64,000 nucleotides of DNA from an uncultured Muribaculaceae bacterium (GCA_910577315.1 CAJTME010000010.1:1-64000); one strand, 5' to 3'. Positions 31,910 through 42,103 are shown, counted from the first letter of the stretch. Program-made: numbers and translations. Notes: generated by a model from the sequence alone, not told the origin.

Positions 31910-34159
31910 TCAATTGTTGTTGTGGCGGGGGCCGCGGCCTTCACCACGGGGCGAGCGGGGACCGCGGTCGCCTTCGCGGCGCTCACGGCGTTCGCCCTCG
32001 GGACGTTCGCGGCGGGGAGCGCGCTCGCGGCGCTGGGGTTCAACGTAGCCCTCGGGCTTCTCCATCAGGGCACGCATCGACAGGCGGAACTTGCCGGTCT
32101 TCTTGTCGACCTCGATGAGCTTGACGTCAACTTCATCACCTTCCTTGAGACCCGAGGCAGCCATGTCTTCGAGGCGTTCCCAGGAGATTTCCGAGATGTG
32201 GAGCAGACCGTCGCGGTTGGGCATGAATTCGACGAACGCGCCGAAGTCGAGGATGCTGCGCACGGTGCCGCGGTAGGTCTTGCCCTCTTCGGGAAGTTCC
32301 ACGATGGCGTTGATCATTTCCATTGCCTTGTCGATGGAAGCCTTGTTGGAAGCAGCTACCTCGATGTAACCGCCTTCGGGAATTTCGTCGATGGAGACAG
32401 TGGCGCCCGAGGCCTCCTGAATACCCTGGATGACTTTTCCGCCCGGGCCAATGACAGCGCCGATGAGCTCTTTGGGAATGAGCATGGTGACGATGCGGGG
32501 CACGTGGGGCTTGTAGTCCTCGCGGGGTGCGGGAATGGTCTCGTTGATGATGCCGAGGATGTGGAGACGACCGTCGCGAGCCTGCATGAGGGCCTTTTCG
32601 AGGATTTCATAGCTGAGGCCGTCGCACTTGATGTCCATCTGGGTGGCGGTGATGCCGTCCTTGGTGCCGGTCACCTTGAAGTCCATGTCGCCGAGGTGGT
32701 CCTCGTCACCGAGAATATCGCTGAGGATGGCATATTTCGAGCCGTCCGAGATAAGGCCCATGGCGATGCCGGCAACGGGCTTCTTCATCTTCACGCCGGC
32801 GTCGAGCAGAGCGAGGGTGCCTGCGCATACGGTGGCCATCGACGAAGAACCGTTCGACTCGAGGATGTCGCTGACGATGCGGCAAACATAGGGGAAGTCG
32901 TCGGGGAACATGCTCTTGAGGGCGCGGTGGGCCAGGTTGCCGTGACCGATTTCACGACGGCCTACACCACGCTGGGGACGAGCCTCGCCGGTTGAGAAGG
33001 GGGGGAAGTTGTAGTGGAGGAGGAAACGCTCGCGGCCCTGGTTGAGAACGTCGTCGAGAATCTTCTCGTCGAGTTTCGTGCCGAGGGTGACGGTTGCGAG
33101 GGCCTGGGTCTCACCACGGGTGAACACAGCCGATCCGTGGGGGCCGGGGATATAGTCGGTCTCGCACCAGATGGGGCGGATCTCAACGGTTTTGCGGCCG
33201 TCGAGACGGATGCCTTCGTCAAGAACGCAACGGCGCATGGCCTCTTTCTCCACGTCGTGATAGTAGCGTTTTACAAGGGGAGTCTTCTCGTCGCGCTCTT
33301 CTTCGGGCAGCGAGTCGATGTATTCCTGGCAGATGGCGTCGAAAGCCTCGATGCGCCAGTGCTTGTCGGCGGAACCTGTCTTGGCCACGGCGTAGGCCTT
33401 GTCGTAGCACTTGTCGTGCACGTCCTTGCGGAGGTCTTCGTCGTTTACTTCGTGGCAATATTCGCGCTTAACGGTTGCGCCAGCCATTTCGGCAAGTTCC
33501 ATCTGGGCCTTGCACTGCTCCTTGATGGCCTCGTGGGCAGCCTTGAGGGCGCCGAGAAGGTCGGCTTCGGAAACTTCGCTCATCTCGCCTTCGACCATCA
33601 TGATGTTGTCGTAGGTGGCGCCTACCATGAGTTCCATGTCGGCACGCTCGAGCTGCTCGAAGTTGGGGTTGATGACATATTCGCCGTCGATGCGGGCCAC
33701 GCGGACCTCCGAGATGGGGCCGTTGAAGGGGATGTCGCTGACCGCGATTGCGGCTGAGGCGGCAAGACCTGCGAGGGCATCGGGCATTTCAACGCCGTCG
33801 GCCGAATACATGGTGATGTTTACGAACGTGTCGGCGTGATAATTGTCGGGGAAAAGGGGACGGAGCACGCGGTCGACCAGACGCGAAGTGAGGATTTCAT
33901 AATCGCTGGCGCGGCCTTCGCGCTTGAGGAAACCACCGGGGAAACGACCGTTGGAAGAGAATTTTTCTTTGTACTCGACTGTCAGAGGCATGAAGTCAAC
34001 ACCTTCGCCAGCTTCCTTGGCCGAAACGACCGTGGCAAGCAGCATGGTGTTGCCCATGCGGAGTTCTACCGCTCCATCAGCCTGCTTTGCAAGTTTCCCG
34101 GTCTCGAGGGTAATCTCGCGGCCGTCAGCAAGCGTGATGGTTTTTTTGATTGGATTCAT
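31910..34159 (-). CDS. pnp: Polyribonucleotide nucleotidyltransferase
   Basis: Phosphorolytic 3'-5' exoribonuclease of mRNA decay. The 749 residues show two RNase PH domains ([28 protein letters not shown] near the N-terminus; [27 protein letters not shown] near residue 390), a KH domain ([13 protein letters not shown]) and an S1 domain ([29 protein letters not shown]). A 45-residue Arg/Gly-rich basic tail follows, which many relatives lack and which probably binds RNA. A TATCTTTG -7 element is upstream at 34202-34209. Confidence 0.97.
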   Translation of the reverse strand: MNPIKKTITLADGREITLETGKLAKQADGAVELRMGNTMLLATVVSAKEAGEGVDFMPLTVEYKEKFSSNGRFPGGFLKREGRASDYEILTSRLVDRVLRPLFPDNYHADTFVNITMYSADGVEMPDALAGLAASAAIAVSDIPFNGPISEVRVARIDGEYVINPNFEQLERADMELMVGATYDNIMMVEGEMSEVSEADLLGALKAAHEAIKEQCKAQMELAEMAGATVKREYCHEVNDEDLRKDVHDKCYDKAYAVAKTGSADKHWRIEAFDAICQEYIDSLPEEERDEKTPLVKRYYHDVEKEAMRRCVLDEGIRLDGRKTVEIRPIWCETDYIPGPHGSAVFTRGETQALATVTLGTKLDEKILDDVLNQGRERFLLHYNFPPFSTGEARPQRGVGRREIGHGNLAHRALKSMFPDDFPYVCRIVSDILESNGSSSMATVCAGTLALLDAGVKMKKPVAGIAMGLISDGSKYAILSDILGDEDHLGDMDFKVTGTKDGITATQMDIKCDGLSYEILEKALMQARDGRLHILGIINETIPAPREDYKPHVPRIVTMLIPKELIGAVIGPGGKVIQGIQEASGATVSIDEIPEGGYIEVAASNKASIDKAMEMINAIVELPEEGKTYRGTVRSILDFGAFVEFMPNRDGLLHISEISWERLEDMAASGLKEGDEVDVKLIEVDKKTGKFRLSMRALMEKPEGYVEPQRRERAPRRERPEGERRERREGDRGPRSPRGEGRGPRHNNN

Positions 34160-34201
34160 ATAAGTTTTAAAAATATAGATGTTGCTTCACATTAAATCGC
34201 G

Positions 34202-34209
34202 CAAAGATA
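34202..34209 (-). promoter_or_regulatory. -7 element for pnp
   Basis: TATCTTTG on the minus strand about 43 bases before the pnp ATG, matching TAnnTTTG. It sits immediately downstream of the terminator of the preceding operon. Confidence 0.5.
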
Positions 34210-34213
34210 CAAA

Positions 34214-34249
34214 AAAAACGCCTGAGAGCCAAAGCCCCCAGGCGTTTTT
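34214..34249. terminator. Terminator of the signal peptidase operon
   Basis: An 11-base-pair stem (aaaaacgcctg / caggcgttttt) with A- and T-runs. On the minus strand it lies after the DUF6056 gene and before the pnp promoter, separating the two transcripts. Confidence 0.8.
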
Positions 34250-34293
34250 ATAAATTTTTATAAATCACAATGTATCCTCGGCGGCGATGCGGT

Positions 34294-35802
34294 CTATTCG
34301 ATGGTATCGGCCCGAAGCGGTTCTGGATGCAACATGAAGTCTGGCCACGCATTATCAGGGTGTACCCATTGATAACGTGCGGTATCTCCTGCAACGCTGA
34401 ATTCCACCCTGTAAAGAGGCCTATGCCGCATGCCATACCCGAAATCCATGCTCAATTCTGGCACGTACCCCCTGCCTACCAGATATTTTCCGAAAAGCAT
34501 AAGCCCGGCAGTTCCGGGAATAGTGCGACTGTTTTCCACTGAAAATTCCCTAAGTTGTGCCGGCACGGCCCTCAACCTCCCATTTTCGGCATCATAGATG
34601 CGGTTGAACACGCCCATAGTACTACCATGGGCGAACCAATCGTAATATGGCTTTTGTAAAAGATACCACGGAACATCCTCTCTGAGGGTCATTTCAGCAA
34701 ACACAGCGCCATCCCATTCCTTTCTGCAATGCCTGACCACAAAGGCAGTCTGCCTAGCAAGCTTGGCACACATCACATCGACTGCCACAAGATGGGCCGC
34801 AACGAGCGCGACAATGCAGCAGGCTGCCAGAATACCACGCGTACCACTACTGCCGGCGGCTTTCATTTCCATTAACCGATTCCACAACATGAATATGCCT
34901 ATCAATCCGCAGACTGTTCCGAATCCGTTCACCCTCGCTCCAGTCTTGAAATACACCGTCATAATCAGCGAGGCCACCACGATCTCAGCCAGAAATAAAT
35001 TCAACGGCTCTATGGCAAGTGATTTATTCCTTACGGCTACTGCACAGGCAAATACTAAATAAGCGACCGAAGGAAATAAGAACGGAAGGATTAGCCATAT
35101 CCGCCCGTCAAAAAAAGCCCATTTTGCCCAATGCCCGCACACAATCAAAGGAAGGGCAGCTACGGTGATGCCGCCTACGAGAGCTATAATGATGCAAAGC
35201 ATGTATTTACATCGGTAATCACGATAAAACATCGTCAGACAAATACAACCACCCAACACTGCACCGGCGTAAGCCTCTTGCCAGAATCCGAGCAGAAACG
35301 ACAATGTCGTGAAAAGCGGCAACTTGCGGTGAGAAACGCCCATAAGCCAGCTCACGACAGCCAACGCGGCAGCCGCTCCCCACAAATAGGGCATCTGGAA
35401 GCACACCTGGTAAAGCTGATCAATCCAGGGAAAGGCAAATATCATTCCGGACATATAGGCGGCGCTCATCAACGGACGGTTTTCAAAGCGGCCAAGCTTC
35501 GCACCATAAAACAGTATATACCACAAAGCCACGGCGCTTATCATGGCTGGAATCCATTTGGGAAGCAATGCCATCAATGGCATAATAAGGTTGGGCAACC
35601 TGAAATGATTAGTAACGAATATATCCACCACATCCTTACGATAGGCGTTCCAGTCAATGGGAGCGCCATGAATAAAAGTATCCCTGATTGCATGGATGCT
35701 GTTCAGGTCATCGGATATCATCGGAAACAAGGCCACACCGACAGCTGCAAGTATCGCCACCGTCCATCCCGAGACATTCGTGAACAATACCGTCCTGTTC
35801 AT
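34294..35802 (-). CDS. DUF6056 family polytopic membrane protein
   Basis: 502 residues with about ten hydrophobic helices in the first ~350 residues and a C-terminal soluble region (about 350-502). The early loop MISDDLNSIHAIRDTF and later LFYRDYRCKY-like segments resemble the DUF6056 family, related to membrane glycosyltransferases of the GT-C type. The acidic first loop would suit a polyprenyl-phosphate-sugar-dependent enzyme, but the activity is unknown. It overlaps the WbqC gene by 4 bases and ends the operon. It is slightly AT-richer than its neighbours. Confidence 0.7.
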   Translation of the reverse strand: MNRTVLFTNVSGWTVAILAAVGVALFPMISDDLNSIHAIRDTFIHGAPIDWNAYRKDVVDIFVTNHFRLPNLIMPLMALLPKWIPAMISAVALWYILFYGAKLGRFENRPLMSAAYMSGMIFAFPWIDQLYQVCFQMPYLWGAAAALAVVSWLMGVSHRKLPLFTTLSFLLGFWQEAYAGAVLGGCICLTMFYRDYRCKYMLCIIIALVGGITVAALPLIVCGHWAKWAFFDGRIWLILPFLFPSVAYLVFACAVAVRNKSLAIEPLNLFLAEIVVASLIMTVYFKTGARVNGFGTVCGLIGIFMLWNRLMEMKAAGSSGTRGILAACCIVALVAAHLVAVDVMCAKLARQTAFVVRHCRKEWDGAVFAEMTLREDVPWYLLQKPYYDWFAHGSTMGVFNRIYDAENGRLRAVPAQLREFSVENSRTIPGTAGLMLFGKYLVGRGYVPELSMDFGYGMRHRPLYRVEFSVAGDTARYQWVHPDNAWPDFMLHPEPLRADTIE

Positions 35803-36449
35803 AAATCCAGCAGATACAGCGGGGCCTCGGGGCCGAGGTTGAAGATGAGGTCGAGGATGGAGAGATTGGGGTGGAAGCCCAGACGGTCGGCGCGTATCTG
35901 GCGATAGGGGGGCTGGGAGGGAAGCGTGAAGTCGGCTCGGCGCAGGTCGACGGCGGCGGGGATGTCGGCGACTTCCTTGGCGTCGGCCCAGCGCACGTCG
36001 TTGTCAAACCCGAGGATTGAGCGCACCACGCCGTCGGCAACGCGGTCGAGGTCGACGGCTGTGGGCCATGCGTCCCAGGCCTCCGGGCTACGCAGCACTC
36101 CGTCGAACTTGTCAATCAGGAATTCAAAGTATGGGGTGCGTCCGTAGGCGCTTTCAAGCGCCACGAGATGCTGGCGCCACCATTCGTCGTGGGTCGACAC
36201 CGCCGCGTCATTCCATGTGGGGGCGTGGTCGCAACCGTGGGGCTTGCCGAGCGGGACGGTCAGGCGCAGCAGCCCGCGGGTGTCGGCAATCTCGCAGCGG
36301 TGCACGTCCTTCTGCCGCTTGTCATAGCGCAGCGCGGCGTCGACGACCACATGGCCGTAGCGGGCCATGGCGGCGTAATAACCCACCTGCCCCATGTAGC
36401 GCGGGGGCAGGATGGCCGTGGTGTCGGGGAACTTGACGAGGGGGGTCAT
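35799..36449 (-). CDS. WbqC family protein
   Basis: 216 residues typical of WbqC: early ILPPRYMGQVGYYAAMARYG, then KRQKDVHRCEIADTRGLLRLTVPLG, WWRQHLVALESAYGRTPYFEFL and the C-terminal FHPNLSILDLIFNLGPEA. The family takes its name from an O-antigen cluster gene and is unproven biochemically. It overlaps both neighbours by 4 bases, between signal peptidase I and DUF6056, an order often seen in Bacteroidetes. Confidence 0.88.
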   Translation of the reverse strand: MTPLVKFPDTTAILPPRYMGQVGYYAAMARYGHVVVDAALRYDKRQKDVHRCEIADTRGLLRLTVPLGKPHGCDHAPTWNDAAVSTHDEWWRQHLVALESAYGRTPYFEFLIDKFDGVLRSPEAWDAWPTAVDLDRVADGVVRSILGFDNDVRWADAKEVADIPAAVDLRRADFTLPSQPPYRQIRADRLGFHPNLSILDLIFNLGPEAPLYLLDL

Positions 36450-37909
36450 TTGTCGGGGTTCGCGTCGCGGAGGATGCGGTTCCAGCGTATGCCGCCGTTG
36501 AACATGCTGCGGTCCTTGTCGAAAGAAATCAGCACAATCATAGGGGTACCGACAATGTGGTCTTCGGGCACGAATCCCCAGAAGCGGGAATCCTGCGAAA
36601 GGTCGCGGTTGTCGCCCATCATGAAATAGTAGTCCATCGCAAAGGTGTAGGTGTCGGCCGGTTTTCCGTCGACATACACCTTGCCGTCGGCATCAATCCA
36701 CGAGTCAGTGTGCCCCTCATAATTGCGGATGCAGCGGTTGTAGATGGTCCAGGTCTCGGGTGTGAGCTTTACGGTCATGCCCTTGGCGGGAATGAGCAGT
36801 CCGCTGTCGCCGCCATAGTTCGAGAGGGTCCATTCATCGGCAAGGGGCGAGGGGAAGAGGAATGCCTGGGCGCCGGCGGTCGGGAAAATCTCGTTGGTCT
36901 TGCGCATGCCGTCGATGTATCCGCGCTCTTTGAGGGTGGTCACCATTGTCGGGGTGAGGGGCACCATGTAGATGTAGGGAGACGTGGCGGCCTGGGGAAG
37001 TACAGCCGAAAGATAGCCGCGCTGTTCTGGATTGAAATCGAGCAGGTTCACATCGCCGGCTGTGATGCCGAGCTCATGCAGCAGCCCGTCGTCGTTGAGC
37101 GAGCGCGACGAGGCCACGATATACGAGAACTGTGCGTTTTCGGGCAGCTGCTGCGGCTTTCCGTCGATATAGATGGTGTCGTTCACAATTTTGAGACGCT
37201 CGCCGGGCAGACCCACGGCGCGTTTGACAAAATTCTGCCGGCGGTCGACGGGGCGGTATTTTATCTCGCCGAATGTGGCGGGATCGGAGGCGATGCGCTC
37301 GCGGCCATATTTCTCGACAAGCAGATAGTAGTATTCGGGCGATTCCTCCAGCTTGGTGAGGACAGTGTCGCCGGCGGGGAAGTTGAACACGACGATGTCG
37401 CCGCTCTCGATGTCGCGCAGTCCTTTGAGGCGGTGATATGCGAGCGAGGGGGAGTCAAGATAGCTGTCCGTTCCGATGACCGGCATCTTGTTGTGGACCA
37501 AGGGGAAGTGGACGGGAGTCATAGGCACACGTGGGCCGTAGACCATCTTGTTGACCCACAGGTAGTCGCCGGTGAGCAGAGTCTTTTCAAGCGACGACGA
37601 GGGTATCTGGTAGTTCTGGCCGACAAATGCAAAGATGAAGTAAACGAGGATGAGCGCGTAGACGATTGCGTCCACCCAGCTCATGACGCTGCGCACGGTC
37701 TTGTTCTTGCTCTTTTTCCACCATGTGAAGGGGATGTAGCCGGTGATGTAAATGTCGAGCAGCAGAAGCCACAGCAGCGAGAGCCACCAGTTGCCCATCC
37801 AGGCCACCCAGGCGAAAAAAATCAATGATACTATGCCGAAGCGCACCCAGCGCGAGGTCTTGTTGGCCGCGACACGCGAGCGCAGGTCATCGTAAAATTT
37901 ATTGGACAT
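36446..37909 (-). CDS. lepB: Signal peptidase I
   Basis: Cleaves signal peptides at the outer face of the inner membrane. At 487 residues it is long for the family. Helices at about 22-40, 42-60 and 78-97 precede the catalytic motif IPSSSLEKTLLTGD (nucleophile Ser about residue 106); the general base Lys is in FVKRAVGLPGERL, and box E is MGDNRDLSQDSRFWGFVP near the C-terminus. A large insertion of about 150 residues separates the last two boxes, usual for Bacteroidetes enzymes. Overlaps WbqC by 4 bases; acetyltransferase-like gene 39 bases upstream. Confidence 0.95.
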   Translation of the reverse strand: MSNKFYDDLRSRVAANKTSRWVRFGIVSLIFFAWVAWMGNWWLSLLWLLLLDIYITGYIPFTWWKKSKNKTVRSVMSWVDAIVYALILVYFIFAFVGQNYQIPSSSLEKTLLTGDYLWVNKMVYGPRVPMTPVHFPLVHNKMPVIGTDSYLDSPSLAYHRLKGLRDIESGDIVVFNFPAGDTVLTKLEESPEYYYLLVEKYGRERIASDPATFGEIKYRPVDRRQNFVKRAVGLPGERLKIVNDTIYIDGKPQQLPENAQFSYIVASSRSLNDDGLLHELGITAGDVNLLDFNPEQRGYLSAVLPQAATSPYIYMVPLTPTMVTTLKERGYIDGMRKTNEIFPTAGAQAFLFPSPLADEWTLSNYGGDSGLLIPAKGMTVKLTPETWTIYNRCIRNYEGHTDSWIDADGKVYVDGKPADTYTFAMDYYFMMGDNRDLSQDSRFWGFVPEDHIVGTPMIVLISFDKDRSMFNGGIRWNRILRDANPDK

Positions 37910-37948
37910 GTATGTGATTAAGAGGTCGTTTTAAGAGTTGTCTGCAGT

Positions 37949-39079
37949 TTATAAGGCTTTTCTCCATGCGCGGCGGCGGCGGTGCTGGCGGCGCTCGAAA
38001 TATTCCCATTGCTTCTGCACGTTCTCGTTGCCCTCGAGCTCGAGGTTTGATTCGGCGAACTTATAGCCGTTGGCGATGTAGCCCGGAAGCAGGTCGCAGA
38101 AGATGAGGGCGTTGACGCCCTTGCTCTGGTATTCGGGCTTTACGGCCACCAACAGCAGGTCGACGACGTCGACATGGCCGCGGATAGCCTTCCAAAGATG
38201 ATACCAGCCGAAGGGGAACATCTTGCCGCCCGACTTGCGCAGGGCATGAGAGAGCGAGGGCATGGAGATGCCGACGGCCACAAGCTTGTCATCGGCATCG
38301 ACGACCACGCTGACGTCCTCCAGGCGCAGGATGCCGAGATATTGGTCGATGTAGTAGTCAATCTGCTTGCGCGACAGGGGCGAATAGCCGTAGAGGTCGG
38401 CGTACGCCTCGTTGATGAGTTCGAACAGGGCGCGGCCATACTGCTCCTTGATTTTCTTGCGGGAGGTGAATTTTATAGTGCGCAGGTTGAATTTCTTGCG
38501 GACGATGTCGGCTATGCGGACATATTTGTCGGGCACCTTGTCGGGCACGGTCATGCGGAATTCCACCCAGTCAACGTCTTTCTCAAATCCCATGCGCTCC
38601 ATGTGGCGGGGATAATAGTCGTGGTTATATATCGTGGCCATGGTGCCCATTTCCTTAAAGCCGTCGATGAGCATGCCCTCGTGGTCCATGTCAGAGAAAC
38701 CCATGGGACCGATCACCGAGGTGCAGCCACGGTTGCGGCCCCAGTCACATGCAGCCTTGAACAGGGCGTCGACCACCTCGGCGTCGTCGATGAAATCGAC
38801 GAATCCGAAGCGCATGGCCTTGTTGCCCTGCTTGCTGTTCACGAGGTCGTTGATGATGGCGGTGATGCGGCCTACGGGCTGTCCGTCGCGGAAAGCCATG
38901 AAGGACTGGGCCGAACAATGCTCGAAGGCAGGGTTGCTGTCGGGCGACAGGGTGGCGACCTCGTCTATGATGAGCGGCGGCACGAAATAATCGTTGCCTT
39001 TATATAAGTCGATGCCGAACTGGACGTATTTCTCCAGATTGGACTTGGTGGGTAATATCGGTTTTACTGTTACTGACAT
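37949..39079 (-). CDS. GNAT-like acetyltransferase fold protein, unknown substrate
   Basis: 376 residues. The N-terminal half resembles a GNAT acyltransferase: DYFVPPLIIDEVATLSPDSN, then MAFRDGQPVGRITAIIN, FVDFIDDAEVVDALFKAACDW and RGCTSVIGPMGFSDMDHEGM. A second half (about residues 190-376) includes QIDYYIDQYLGILRLEDVSVVVD and another acetyltransferase-like segment (LLVAVKPEYQSKGVNALIFCDL). This recurs in Bacteroidetes without known substrate. It starts 4 bases after the pseudokinase gene ends. Confidence 0.7.
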   Translation of the reverse strand: MSVTVKPILPTKSNLEKYVQFGIDLYKGNDYFVPPLIIDEVATLSPDSNPAFEHCSAQSFMAFRDGQPVGRITAIINDLVNSKQGNKAMRFGFVDFIDDAEVVDALFKAACDWGRNRGCTSVIGPMGFSDMDHEGMLIDGFKEMGTMATIYNHDYYPRHMERMGFEKDVDWVEFRMTVPDKVPDKYVRIADIVRKKFNLRTIKFTSRKKIKEQYGRALFELINEAYADLYGYSPLSRKQIDYYIDQYLGILRLEDVSVVVDADDKLVAVGISMPSLSHALRKSGGKMFPFGWYHLWKAIRGHVDVVDLLLVAVKPEYQSKGVNALIFCDLLPGYIANGYKFAESNLELEGNENVQKQWEYFERRQHRRRRAWRKAL

Positions 39080-39083
39080 TTTT

Positions 39084-39836
39084 TCAGATTTTGGGAGTTG
39101 GAGGGCAGAGAGAGATCCAAACGAGCAGCAGAACCATCACGGCCAGGAACGCGATAATCCACAGGTAAAGACGCTGGGTGGAGCGGTTCACCAGTGCGAG
39201 GCGTAGATTTTGGATTGTGCGCGGACGGCGTTTCGGGTCCGGGTCGAGACAGCGCTCGGCCACGCGGCGCAGCACCGGATCCTCAACATCGCAATGGTCG
39301 AGCACCCGCTTGATGACGAGGCCGTAGTTGTATATGTCCTCGGAGGTGTCGGTGGGCGTCAGCGACTCGCGTTGGTCAAAACCCACGTCAATAAGCTTCA
39401 GGTTGCCGATGTTCTCGGTGAAGATTATGTTTTCGGGACGCAGGGGATGGTGGGCCAGATGGTTGTCCTGGATGTACTCGAGGGCGTCGACCAGCTGGTT
39501 GCGCAGCTTCGACACGTGCTCTTTGGTGACCTTTCCCTCGCGCAGGAGTTTCGCAAGGGAATCGCCGTAGACATCGTCGGTGATGATGCAGCGGCCTATG
39601 CCGGGCACATCCTCAAGGTCGTTGATCATGATGATGTGGGGATGGGCCAGGTTGTAGCGCACGTCAAATTCCTTCTCGAGCATCTGCTGCATCTCGGGTT
39701 TGTCGCGGAGATCAGCCTTAAGGGTTTTAAGCATTACCCATTTGCCGAATTTCTTGGCGGTGTATACGTCATAGAACTCCTCGTCCCATTCGGGAAGATG
39801 CTCAATCTCGGTCCAGCGTTGTTGGTCGTTGTTCAT
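39084..39836 (-). CDS. Membrane-anchored pseudokinase
   Basis: 250 residues with a eukaryotic-like protein kinase fold and a C-terminal transmembrane helix (about residues 223-242). The VAIK-type Lys is retained (WVMLKTL, Lys37) and the DFG motif reads DVG (150-152), with Asn136 kept in RPEN. But the HRD motif is HHP (129-131): the catalytic Asp is Pro131. The glycine-rich loop is also absent. It therefore probably cannot phosphorylate and may bind nucleotide or serve as a scaffold. First gene of the operon with the acetyltransferase-like protein, signal peptidase I, WbqC and DUF6056. Confidence 0.85.
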   Translation of the reverse strand: MNNDQQRWTEIEHLPEWDEEFYDVYTAKKFGKWVMLKTLKADLRDKPEMQQMLEKEFDVRYNLAHPHIIMINDLEDVPGIGRCIITDDVYGDSLAKLLREGKVTKEHVSKLRNQLVDALEYIQDNHLAHHPLRPENIIFTENIGNLKLIDVGFDQRESLTPTDTSEDIYNYGLVIKRVLDHCDVEDPVLRRVAERCLDPDPKRRPRTIQNLRLALVNRSTQRLYLWIIAFLAVMVLLLVWISLCPPTPKI

Positions 39837-39860
39837 CCTGCTCTAAATCTAAATAGACTA

Positions 39861-39893
39861 CAAAGTTAATACAAATTCGCGGATAATCACAAA
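39861..39893 (-). promoter_or_regulatory. Promoter of the pseudokinase-lepB operon
   Basis: Minus-strand TAACTTTG (39861-39868) and TTTG (39890-39893) are 21 bases apart, matching the Bacteroides consensus. The -7 element ends about 25 bases before the ATG at 39836. Confidence 0.65.
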
Positions 39894-39927
39894 AAAAATG
39901 CCATGCACGCCGGTACATGACATTTTT
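39894..39927. terminator. Terminator of the secreted-protein gene
   Basis: Stem AAAAATG-CATG / CATG-CATTTTT with one mismatch and a loop of about 10 bases. On the minus strand it follows the stop at 39953 and is followed by a T-run. It overlaps the -33 region of the next promoter. Confidence 0.7.
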
Positions 39928-39952
39928 ATTAACGGATTGACCCGCGATATTG

Positions 39953-42103
39953 TTATTTCACGAGAATTTTTGAAACCGTTCCACCCTGGCGGCGGATTAC
40001 GAGCGAGCCGCTTTCGGGACGGGCGAGACGCATGCCCTGGAGGTTGAAGTATTCGGGAGCGGAGGCGTCATTGGCGATAGCCGATTCCACGCCCAGGCTG
40101 TCCTTGATGTAGAAGGCCGGCCACATGGTCTGCTCCTGGCTGTTGCCGGCGGCGTCGGTGAGGGTGACGCGCAGCTTGAACCATCCGTTCTCCGACTTGC
40201 CCTCGACATCCTTGAGGCTGGATTTCCAGAAATGGCCGAAATAAGGCATGGAATAATTCTCGGGAACTTCCTCAACCGCGAGTTCCTTGAAATCCTCGCT
40301 GTCGGCGGGAGCATATTCCACCTTCACGTCTGCGGGAGCACATTCCCAGTAGGAATGACGTCCTTCAATGAGCGAGAAATCGCCGCCGGTGAACAGGAGC
40401 TCACCCTGGTCCGCGCTGTCAAAGCGGTTGTCAACCTCGCCCGAGGTGTTGCGCAGCTGAAGCATGGTCACGGTGGGAGGCACCACGTCCTTGCCGGCGC
40501 CGTCCTGAACGGTCGATACCGAGATGTTGTAACCGGCAATGTCGTCCACGGCCACGTTGAGGTCGTTGTCGAGCTCGATGGAGAACTTTCCGGCGAGGCG
40601 TCCGTCCTGGTTGAGGAGACGCAGATAGCTGTCAACCTCATCATAGTCACAGACGGTTTCTTTTCCATCGTCAGTGGTGATGAAGGCGGTGGTGAAGGCG
40701 GTATCGCTCCAGCGGGGTTCGCCGTACAGACCCTGATAGGAAGCCGAGAAATACAAATCGTACTTTCCGTCACCGGCCTCGTAGGCGGTCATCAGCCCCT
40801 CGCACACCGGCGCTGCGGCACCCAGGGCATATTTCTGAGCCGAGGGAGTGCTGGCAAAGTTTGGATTGCCAGGGAAGGCCTGGGGGTCGGAGCCGTCCTC
40901 AACCCACCACAGGGGCGAACCGGCAAACCAGCTGCCGCCATATAGGTATGACAGCTCGTCGGTAGCATCGTCCCACACCACTATGGGCGAGCCGAGGGCA
41001 CGGATGTCGGGCACTGCGCCCCAATCGTAGACTATGTCGCGGTCAACGTCAACCTTGGCCACATACAGGCCGTAGCCGGTTGAATAGGTCGGGGTGTCGG
41101 CCGGTGTGGGCTTGGCCAGAAAATAGCGGTATTCGTCACGGCCATAAAGGATAAAGCCCATGGTGTCGATGCAGCCGTTCACCATGTACTCGATGCAGTA
41201 TCCCTGCTTGGAGCCTTTCGACGAGATGAGCGATGCACCGGGATTCTCGGCAAAATCATATTCGTACTCGATGAATTCGGGAGCGTTGACTGCCGGAGTC
41301 TGTGAAGAGCCGTTGACAGCTGTGTGGGTCATGTAGTATTTGTTGTCGGGCGTCATCATGCAGCGGGTCTGGGAAAAGTGCCAGTTCTCGCCGAGCGGGG
41401 TCACCGCGAAGTTGAGCTGGGCCAGTCCGTCAAGACCGTCGTCGCTCTCCTTCACCTGATTCATCACCGATACAAAGACCGAGCCGAGCTCGTCGCTTGA
41501 AACCACCGTGGCGGTCTCCATGTCGTTGACCGTCGCGTGGGTTTTGTCGACATTATCTGATTCCGAGGTGGGGGAAGTGGGTAGTTTTGGCTCGCTGCCG
41601 TCGGGAAGGACTGACTTGAAGGTGATGACCTCGGTGGCGTCGTAGGGCGACACGGTCAGCTCCTTGTCGCCATCCAGCTCTATGTTCTCGAGGATGACAT
41701 AGGAATAGCCCGGAGCGCCGGCAACCCCGATGTTGGAGAAAGGCACAATCAGGGTGTATGTGCCTGGGGCGGCGGTGAGTTCAACCTTGTCGTCGCCGTT
41801 CATGACGAAGCCGTAGGCGCCGTCGTCGGCGCTTTTCATTTGCACAAGCTGGAGGTAGTATTCGTTCCAGTCCATGTCGAGATGTAGGGTGAGGGTGACA
41901 CTCTGGGAAGCGTCGCGCGCAGCCGCCTTGCGGGCCACCTGTTTACGCGAATCCATCATTTTGAGCACATTGTAGGGCTGTCCTCTCTCGATTGTGAACG
42001 GTGCGTCGTCGCAGAACCTGACCATGGGCACGGGAGCGGCGGTGGTGGCAGCCGACCCCGCCAGGGTTGCGGCCGCCATCAGCATGGTAAATGCTTTTCT
42101 CAT
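39953..42103 (-). CDS. Secreted protein of unknown function with type IX sorting-like tail
   Basis: 716 residues from the ATG at 42103 (the frame is open to 42145, inside the previous gene). Signal peptide at about residues 1-23. The body is beta-rich with several domain-like segments, including a C-terminal region with KLRVTLTDAAGNSQEQTMWPAFY, like the Fn3-type modules of secreted Bacteroidales peptidases, but no catalytic triad or known enzyme motif is visible. The last ~30 residues (YFNLQGMRLARPESG...SKILVK) match the type IX sorting-domain pattern. It starts 38 bases after the C10 peptidase gene and is probably co-transcribed with it. Confidence 0.75.
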   Translation of the reverse strand: MRKAFTMLMAAATLAGSAATTAAPVPMVRFCDDAPFTIERGQPYNVLKMMDSRKQVARKAAARDASQSVTLTLHLDMDWNEYYLQLVQMKSADDGAYGFVMNGDDKVELTAAPGTYTLIVPFSNIGVAGAPGYSYVILENIELDGDKELTVSPYDATEVITFKSVLPDGSEPKLPTSPTSESDNVDKTHATVNDMETATVVSSDELGSVFVSVMNQVKESDDGLDGLAQLNFAVTPLGENWHFSQTRCMMTPDNKYYMTHTAVNGSSQTPAVNAPEFIEYEYDFAENPGASLISSKGSKQGYCIEYMVNGCIDTMGFILYGRDEYRYFLAKPTPADTPTYSTGYGLYVAKVDVDRDIVYDWGAVPDIRALGSPIVVWDDATDELSYLYGGSWFAGSPLWWVEDGSDPQAFPGNPNFASTPSAQKYALGAAAPVCEGLMTAYEAGDGKYDLYFSASYQGLYGEPRWSDTAFTTAFITTDDGKETVCDYDEVDSYLRLLNQDGRLAGKFSIELDNDLNVAVDDIAGYNISVSTVQDGAGKDVVPPTVTMLQLRNTSGEVDNRFDSADQGELLFTGGDFSLIEGRHSYWECAPADVKVEYAPADSEDFKELAVEEVPENYSMPYFGHFWKSSLKDVEGKSENGWFKLRVTLTDAAGNSQEQTMWPAFYIKDSLGVESAIANDASAPEYFNLQGMRLARPESGSLVIRRQGGTVSKILVK

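Noticed and set aside
31922..32995. Long plus-strand open frames opposite pnp (also opposite infB, glgB and the RND gene)
   Set aside because: High-GC codon bias leaves antisense frames open; the sense genes have full family motifs over the same bases.
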